In this document: positions 58,912-64,000 of the stretch, piece after piece | How positions within the stretch are numbered: position 1 is the stretch's first letter | Layout: each line of letters opens with the position of its first letter | NCBI GenBank assembly: GCA_050246875.1 | Contig: JBFWVF010000001.1 | Location: 434,001 to 498,000 of the forward strand | Direction: 5' to 3' | DNA from: SHWB01 sp050246875 | GTDB taxonomy: Bacteria; Pseudomonadota; Alphaproteobacteria; UBA6615 | DNA: 64,000 nt | The notes under the pieces: generated by a model | What the model was told of the DNA's origin: nothing | Seen by the model: only the letters and a program-made list of their open reading frames with translations | Database searches by the model: none | Made by a program: the position numbers and the translations under genes

Positions 58912-60314
58912 TGGCTGGCATCGGCTTCGCGCTTCGCCGCCTGACGCGGCGCGACGACCTACTCGGCGCGGTGCAGGGCTACGCCTACTCGGCGATGATC
59001 GCCGCCGGGCCGTGGCTGCTGACCATCTTTGCCATTGCCGCCGTATCGATGTTGGCAACGCCGGCCATCGGATTGGCCAACGTCGCCACATTCCGCGTCA
59101 TCCTGATCTACAATTTCGGCTTCTCGCTTGTCATCGCCGGGCCAATCGTGCTCGCCGGCACCCGCTTTCTTGCCGACGCCATCTTCGACCGCTCGGTCGA
59201 CACGGCGCCGGGCATGTTGTTCACGTCGCTGACCCTGATCGGTGGGCTCTCGGCACCGTTCGTCGTCGTCTTCTACGGCTTCGTCGCCGACCTGACGATG
59301 GAGGTGCGGCTGGCGGCGATGATCAACTACTTCGTCATCGCCGGCATCTGGGTCGTGGCGATCTTCCTGTCGGCGCTGAAGGACTACGCGACCTTCGTCG
59401 GCATCTTCCTGCTCGGCACGCTGGCGGCGGCAGTCGGCGGCGCGGTGCTGGCGGTCTATCTCGGCACGGCGGGGCTGCTGCTCGGCTTCACCGCCGGCCT
59501 GGGCCTCATCATGTTCACCATGATCGCCCGCATCCTCGCCGAGTATCCCTACATGCCGGTGCGGCCGTTCGCGGTGTTCGCCCACGCCCGCCGCTACTGG
59601 GAACTGCCGGTCTCCGGCTTCGTCTACAACCTCGGCATCTGGGCCGACAAATGGGTGATGTGGCTGGCGCCGCAGCACGAGATCATCGCCGGCGCGATGG
59701 TCACCTATCCCGACTACGACGGCGCGATGTTCCTCGCCTACCTGACCATCGTGCCGGCGATGGCGCTGTTCACGGTCTCGACCGAAACCCGCTTCTTCGA
59801 GGCCTACCAGACCTTCTACCGGGCCATCGGCCGTCATGCGAACTGGCGCGAGATCCGCGAAAACCACCGCGCCATCACCCACGCCATCAACGACAGCGCC
59901 CGCAACCTGCTCCTGTTGCAGGGCGCCATCAGCTTCGTCGCCATCCTGCTGGCGCCCGACATCGTCTCGGCGCTCGCCGGCAACTACGTCCAGGTCGGCA
60001 TCTACCGGCTGGGCGTGCTTGGCGCCTTCTTCCACGTCATGTTCCTGTTCGCGACGATCCTGATTTCGTACTTCGACCTGCGCCGGCTGATGCTCGAACT
60101 GCAGATCGTCTTCCTCGTCTCGAACATCGTGCTGACCGTGGCGAGCCTGCTCGCCGGCTTCCCGTGGTACGGCTACGGCTACTTCGCCGCGACGTTGCTG
60201 TCGTTCACCCTGTCGGTTCTGGTGCTGGGGCGTGTCGCACAGCGCCTGCCCTACCTCGCCTTCGTCCGCCACAATCCCGGCATCGCGCGCTTCCTGATCG
60301 GGCGCGACCCGTAG
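58911..60314 (+). CDS. pelG: PelG exopolysaccharide transporter
   Basis: A 467-residue, roughly 12-helix membrane protein of the MOP/flippase superfamily, beginning GIGFALRRLTRRDDLLGAVQGYAYSAMIAAGPWLLT. The N-terminal pattern and length match PelG, which with PelD and PelE forms the inner-membrane synthase/transport complex through which Pel leaves the cytosol. Other recognisable regions are RYWELPVSGFVYNLGIWADKWVMW and ETRFFEAYQTFYRAI. It is the last gene of the pel operon, 3 bp from the convergent indolepyruvate-oxidoreductase-like gene. No terminator hairpin is visible. Confidence 0.92.
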   Translation: MAGIGFALRRLTRRDDLLGAVQGYAYSAMIAAGPWLLTIFAIAAVSMLATPAIGLANVATFRVILIYNFGFSLVIAGPIVLAGTRFLADAIFDRSVDTAPGMLFTSLTLIGGLSAPFVVVFYGFVADLTMEVRLAAMINYFVIAGIWVVAIFLSALKDYATFVGIFLLGTLAAAVGGAVLAVYLGTAGLLLGFTAGLGLIMFTMIARILAEYPYMPVRPFAVFAHARRYWELPVSGFVYNLGIWADKWVMWLAPQHEIIAGAMVTYPDYDGAMFLAYLTIVPAMALFTVSTETRFFEAYQTFYRAIGRHANWREIRENHRAITHAINDSARNLLLLQGAISFVAILLAPDIVSALAGNYVQVGIYRLGVLGAFFHVMFLFATILISYFDLRRLMLELQIVFLVSNIVLTVASLLAGFPWYGYGYFAATLLSFTLSVLVLGRVAQRLPYLAFVRHNPGIARFLIGRDP

Positions 60315-60317
60315 CTG

Positions 60318-61859
60318 TCAGGCGCGCGCGGGCAGCCCCGCCAGCACCTCGTCGAGACGCTTTCCCTCGGGATCGGTCCGCAGCGCCGCACGCGCGTTCG
60401 CCAGCGCGTCGGCGGCAAGCGACGGGGACAGGCGGCCCGCCAGAGCCGGCGCGACGACCTCGACACGCAGCCGGGCGAAGGCACGCTCGCCGCGCCGCCA
60501 GGTGTCGCCGTAGCCCTTGAGCAGGCCCGCCGCCAGCACGACTTCGAGCGCCAGCGCCCAACCGAGTGCCTGGGCCGCGACGATGTCCGCGACCCAGGCG
60601 TCGATCGCCGCCTGCTCCTCCGTCCAGCGCAGGCTGGCACGGCGCAGCGGCCGCAGGCGTGCCAGACACCAGAGCGCGAGGTAGCCGCCGACCGAGGTGG
60701 TGCGGATCGGCAGGGCGAGGCCCGGCCGGTCGTTCCACCGCCTTGCGGCACCGAACGCGCGGAGGCGACGGCCGAGCCCACGCGGCAGCACGGCCACCAC
60801 CTCCTCCAGCCCCGGCCGGAAGAACTCCGTGATCCGCACCGGCTCGTGCGCCGCCGCGCGCACCTCGGCGCGCAGCCGCTCGGCGCGGCCCGGCGCACTC
60901 TTGATCTGGGCGACGCGGATGACGTCGTCCCAGGCCATGCGCAGCGCAAGATGACGCGCCGCCTCGCGCGTCACCGTCCAGCCCGCCATCCCCGCGGTCG
61001 ATGCCTCGACATCGCGCACCCGGGCCAGACGATCCAGATATGCCTGCGCGTAGGCAGCGTCCTGGAAATGCGCCACGCGGCGGACGCCTTCGCGCGCGAG
61101 GTCCTGCACGGCGTCCGGGAAGGTCGCGACGAGACGGGCCTCGGCGTCCGCCACCGTCCAGCGCCGGGGGCGGACCTGTTCGTCGGCGGCGGCAGTCTGC
61201 GGCAGGCGTCCCTCGCGCACGGCCGCGAGCCCGATCGTAAGGCCACGCAGATTGAGATCGACGGCCACACCGCCATCCTGGATGGCCGCAGTGAAATCGT
61301 CTTCCCTCAGCGGCAATACGCCGGCGCCGGCGATCGCGCCGAGAAGCAGTGCGTTGACGGGCACGCCCTCGCGTTGCGCGACGGCGGCCATGTCGCCCAG
61401 CACGGCGCGACGGGACTGACCGCGTACGGTCGCCAGCAGCCGTTCCTGGTCGAACCGCCCGTCGCCCGCCGCCGTCCGTTCGCCCATGGCGTAGACCCGG
61501 TGGGTGGACGCAACGAGCGTCGTGCGGTCCGGCGTGACGAAGCCGCGCTGGCAGGCGCGAGCGGCCTCCACCAGTTCCGAAGCAACGACGAGATCGACGT
61601 CACCGAGCCCCGGATACAGCGCCAGCACGGGCTCGCGCCCGCCGAGTTGCGCCAGCGGCACGGGAAAGATCTCGACGTAGTAGGTCGTGGCCCCCGTCCG
61701 CTGCGCCACGCCCGGAATCGAGGTCGACTGCACCGGCAGACCGGCGTGACGCGCGGCGCCGACGAGCCATGCGGCGAGCACGCCGCCGCCCTCGCCGCCG
61801 AGCGCACCGACCAGCGCCGTGACCGGCCGTGGCGTCTCAGGATTGCCGCCGGCGTCCAC
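60318..61859 (-). CDS. Indolepyruvate oxidoreductase beta-subunit family protein (with DUF6537-type C-terminus)
   Basis: A 513-residue protein starting at GTG 61859. The N-terminal about 190 residues are the pyruvate/ketoisovalerate oxidoreductase gamma-type domain (LVGALGGEGGGVLAAWLVGAARHAG…STSIPGVAQRTGATTYYVEIFP). The C-terminal half is the long helical extension (DUF6537) found in the fused proteobacterial proteins. It pairs with the alpha-subunit gene 6 bp upstream. In this family the enzyme oxidatively decarboxylates aryl pyruvates such as indolepyruvate to acyl-CoA with ferredoxin. The actual substrate here is uncertain. Confidence 0.85.
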   Translation of the reverse strand: MDAGGNPETPRPVTALVGALGGEGGGVLAAWLVGAARHAGLPVQSTSIPGVAQRTGATTYYVEIFPVPLAQLGGREPVLALYPGLGDVDLVVASELVEAARACQRGFVTPDRTTLVASTHRVYAMGERTAAGDGRFDQERLLATVRGQSRRAVLGDMAAVAQREGVPVNALLLGAIAGAGVLPLREDDFTAAIQDGGVAVDLNLRGLTIGLAAVREGRLPQTAAADEQVRPRRWTVADAEARLVATFPDAVQDLAREGVRRVAHFQDAAYAQAYLDRLARVRDVEASTAGMAGWTVTREAARHLALRMAWDDVIRVAQIKSAPGRAERLRAEVRAAAHEPVRITEFFRPGLEEVVAVLPRGLGRRLRAFGAARRWNDRPGLALPIRTTSVGGYLALWCLARLRPLRRASLRWTEEQAAIDAWVADIVAAQALGWALALEVVLAAGLLKGYGDTWRRGERAFARLRVEVVAPALAGRLSPSLAADALANARAALRTDPEGKRLDEVLAGLPARA

Positions 61860-61865
61860 GTCAGC

Positions 61866-64000
61866 TCATTCCGCCGCGGCGGGGGACGCCGCCGGCCGGC
61901 CCGCCAGCAGCCCGATCACCGTCCGCCGCACCGCCCACAGCCAACGGTCCCATGCCTTCGGATTCTGCACGACCTCGGCACGATAGAAGGACGGGCAGAG
62001 CGCCGCCGCTTCGGCCACTTCGCCGCACAGGCCGCAACCGACGCAGTCGTTGTTGACGTGCGCCACCGGCTCGGTCCGCAGCGGATCGGGGTTGGGCTTG
62101 ATGGTCAGCGACGGACAGCCCGACAGCCGGATGCACGCGCGATCCCCGGTACAGACCTCATCGTCGACACCGAAGCGCGTGCGCACGACGCGCCCGCCGG
62201 CGGCCAGCCGCGCCGCGATCTGCGGGCGAATGCGGCGCTGGCGGGCAAGCTGGCATTCGCCATCGGCGACGATGACCTTGAGGCCCTTCTCGCCCGTGCG
62301 CATCGCCTCGCGCAGCGTCGTCACCATGCGGTCGACCGAGTAGGTGCGCACGTTGCGGATCCAGCCGATGCCGAGGCCGCGCAGCGCCGCCTCGATCGAC
62401 ATGCCGCCACCCGAGGCGCGGCGCTCACCGGGCGAGGACGGCAGATGCTGCCAGCCCGTCGCCGAAGCGTAGCCGTTCTTCATGATCATGAGGATGGAGT
62501 CGGCATCGTTGAAACGCGCGCCAGCGATGCCCGACGTCAGGCCGTTATGCCAGAAGCCGCCATCGCCCATGATCGACAGCACGCGTTTGCCGAAGGCCGG
62601 CGAGACGCCGCGCGAGCTGGCGAGGCCGAGGCCGTAGCCGAGCACGGTGTTGCCCAGGTGGAACGGCGCCAGCGTCGAGAAAGTGTGGCAACCGATGTCG
62701 GCGCTGATGTGGGTCGGCCCCAGCTCGCGCTCGGCGATCTTGATGGCGCTGAACACGGGCCGCTCCGGACAGCCGGTGCAGAAGGACGGCGCGCGCGCCG
62801 GCAACTCGGCGCCCAATGCCGCCGTCGCCGCCTCGCGCCAGCCGACGAGCCGCGCGGCATACTCGCGGGCCGGCGCGGCATCGAAGCCGGCCGGCGCGAC
62901 GCGGCCGAGCCACTCGGTCAGCCCGCGCACCATCACTTCGGACGTGTACTCCCCCGCCATCGGCAACACGTCCTTGCCGGACAGCGCCGTCTGTACGTCG
63001 GCCTTGCGCAGGACCTGTCCGATCGCCTGCTCGAGATAGTCCGGGTGGCCTTCCTCGACGACGAGGACCGCGCGCTTGCCGGCACAGAAGGCCGCCACCT
63101 CGTCGGGGACCAGCGGGTAGGTGACGTTGAGCACGTAGAGCGGCACGCGGCTGGCGCCGAAAGCGTCGGCAAGGCCGAGGCGTGCGAGGGTGCGCAGGAC
63201 GGTGTTGTAGAGGCCGCCCTGCATGACGATGCCGATGTCGGAAAGGTCGCCATCGATGGTCTCGTTGAGCCTCTCGCGCCGCACGAAGTCGACCGCCCGT
63301 GGCAGGCGTTCGGCGTATTTGGTGCGTTCCTGTTCGTAGACGTGCGGCGGCAGATTGATCCGCCCCTGTTCGAAGTTGGGCTGCGCCACGAGGTTCCGGC
63401 GCGACATCGCCGGTGCCACGTTGTCCTTCGCCGTGAAGCGGCCCCAGACGTGGCAGGCGCGGATGCGCAGCTCGAGGATCGCCGGCAGGCCGGACGCCTC
63501 CGACAGTTCGAATCCCTTCTCGACCATGCGCACGATGGTCGGCAGGTTGGGACGCGGATCGAGCAGGCAGAGCGACGACTTCATGGCGAAGGCGTGGGTG
63601 CGCTCCTGGATGATCGAGGTGCCCTCGCCGTAGTCCTCGCCGACGATCACGAGGGCACCGCCGCGCACGCCCGCCGAGGCCAGGTTCGACAGGGCATCGG
63701 CGGCGACGTTGGTGCCGACGACCGACTTCCACGTCACCGCGCCGCGCATCGGGTAGTTGATCGACGCCGCGAGCAGGGCCGCGGCCGCCGCCTCGTTGGC
63801 GCAGGCCTCGAAATGCACGCCCAGCTCGTCGAGCAGGTCCCCGGCGTCGGCCATGACATCGACGAGGTGCGAGACCGGCGCGCCCTGGTAGCCGCCGACA
63901 TAGGAGACGCCCGACTGCAGCAGGGCCTTGGTGACGGCGAGGATGCCCTCGCCCTCGAACACCTCGCCCGTGCCCTTGCGCAGGTCGGCGACCTCCGCCC
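61866..64000 (-). CDS. Indolepyruvate ferredoxin oxidoreductase alpha-subunit-like, 5' end beyond window
   Basis: At least 711 codons; the frame is open to the window edge, with EVADLRKGTGEV ahead of the first visible candidate start (GTG 63962), so the true start probably lies outside. Domains in order are the Pyr domain (GVSYVGGYQGAPVSHLVDVM), the transketolase-C-like region, the TPP/PP domain with CTGCPERPVFSAIK and GDGGFWHNGLTSGIAGARFNDADS, and a C-terminal ferredoxin-like Cys cluster (NNDCVGCGLCGEVAEAAALCPSFY). It transfers electrons from ThDP-bound 2-oxo acid to Fe-S. Operon partner of the beta-subunit gene (6 bp). Confidence 0.85.
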   Translation of the reverse strand, partial: AEVADLRKGTGEVFEGEGILAVTKALLQSGVSYVGGYQGAPVSHLVDVMADAGDLLDELGVHFEACANEAAAAALLAASINYPMRGAVTWKSVVGTNVAADALSNLASAGVRGGALVIVGEDYGEGTSIIQERTHAFAMKSSLCLLDPRPNLPTIVRMVEKGFELSEASGLPAILELRIRACHVWGRFTAKDNVAPAMSRRNLVAQPNFEQGRINLPPHVYEQERTKYAERLPRAVDFVRRERLNETIDGDLSDIGIVMQGGLYNTVLRTLARLGLADAFGASRVPLYVLNVTYPLVPDEVAAFCAGKRAVLVVEEGHPDYLEQAIGQVLRKADVQTALSGKDVLPMAGEYTSEVMVRGLTEWLGRVAPAGFDAAPAREYAARLVGWREAATAALGAELPARAPSFCTGCPERPVFSAIKIAERELGPTHISADIGCHTFSTLAPFHLGNTVLGYGLGLASSRGVSPAFGKRVLSIMGDGGFWHNGLTSGIAGARFNDADSILMIMKNGYASATGWQHLPSSPGERRASGGGMSIEAALRGLGIGWIRNVRTYSVDRMVTTLREAMRTGEKGLKVIVADGECQLARQRRIRPQIAARLAAGGRVVRTRFGVDDEVCTGDRACIRLSGCPSLTIKPNPDPLRTEPVAHVNNDCVGCGLCGEVAEAAALCPSFYRAEVVQNPKAWDRWLWAVRRTVIGLLAGRPAASPAAAE

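Overview
The window is about 70% GC, densely packed and almost free of mobile DNA. Its gene complement points to an alphaproteobacterium: trxB followed by an lsrB/vtlR-type LysR gene and an AbcR-like small RNA, a (2S)-methylsuccinyl-CoA dehydrogenase of the ethylmalonyl-CoA pathway, ELM1-family proteins, tamA-tamB and DUF2817. The order or genus cannot be fixed from this sequence. Many genes overlap as ATGA, GTGA or TGATG, and GTG starts are common. Long antisense reading frames are ordinary high-GC artefacts.

Region by region. 1-4.8 kb: a two-subunit ThDP decarboxylase (alpha truncated by the window edge), a 3-hydroxyisobutyrate-dehydrogenase-type enzyme, an SDR without its usual Tyr, two paralogous 105-residue exported proteins that end in Cys, a lipoprotein, an ABM monooxygenase, a 195-bp MITE-like element and an Lrp/AsnC regulator. 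4.8-8.5 kb: ELM1-family protein, 2OG-Fe(II) oxygenase and an unrecognised 664-residue modular protein. 8.6-12.4 kb: tandem dienelactone-hydrolase paralogs, glutathione-dependent formaldehyde dehydrogenase and a dihaem cytochrome c. 12.5-16.6 kb: a redox block of 2-Cys peroxiredoxin, thioredoxin reductase, LysR regulator, AbcR-type sRNA and MsrP. 16.7-20.3 kb: MFS transporter, TPR protein, M14/DUF2817 peptidase and a DM13 protein. 20.8-25.4 kb: uvrC, pgsA, mobB, moaD and moaE, with a second MITE copy and a cupin gene between moaD and moaE. 25.4-28.4 kb: a translationally coupled VOC-lipoprotein-response regulator-histidine kinase operon. 28.7-34.6 kb: a second 3-HIBDH-type enzyme, a REP pair, cupin, TPR glycosyltransferase, FtsH-like protease, NUDIX and GlcG/HbpS-type protein. 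34.6-40.9 kb: tamB and tamA. 41-45.2 kb: a D-threonine-aldolase-type enzyme, mcd and a DprE1-like oxidase.

45.3-60.3 kb is a complete Pel exopolysaccharide locus: a pelX-like epimerase, pelA as two genes (hydrolase and deacetylase), pelB as two genes (TPR and barrel), then pelC, pelD, pelE, pelF and pelG. Together these would make, partly deacetylate and export a cationic galactosamine-rich polymer under c-di-GMP control through PelD. 60.3-64 kb holds an indolepyruvate-oxidoreductase-like pair, the alpha subunit cut by the window edge.

The most notable non-coding finds are these. (1) An AbcR-type sRNA after the LysR gene has two anti-Shine-Dalgarno stretches and a U-tract terminator, and the same T-N11-A palindrome lies at both the lsrB and sRNA promoters. 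(2) Two 195-bp MITEs sit exactly on CTAG stop codons of neighbouring genes and carry a compensatory stem change. (3) An undescribed family of 105-residue Cys-tailed exported proteins is present in two copies.
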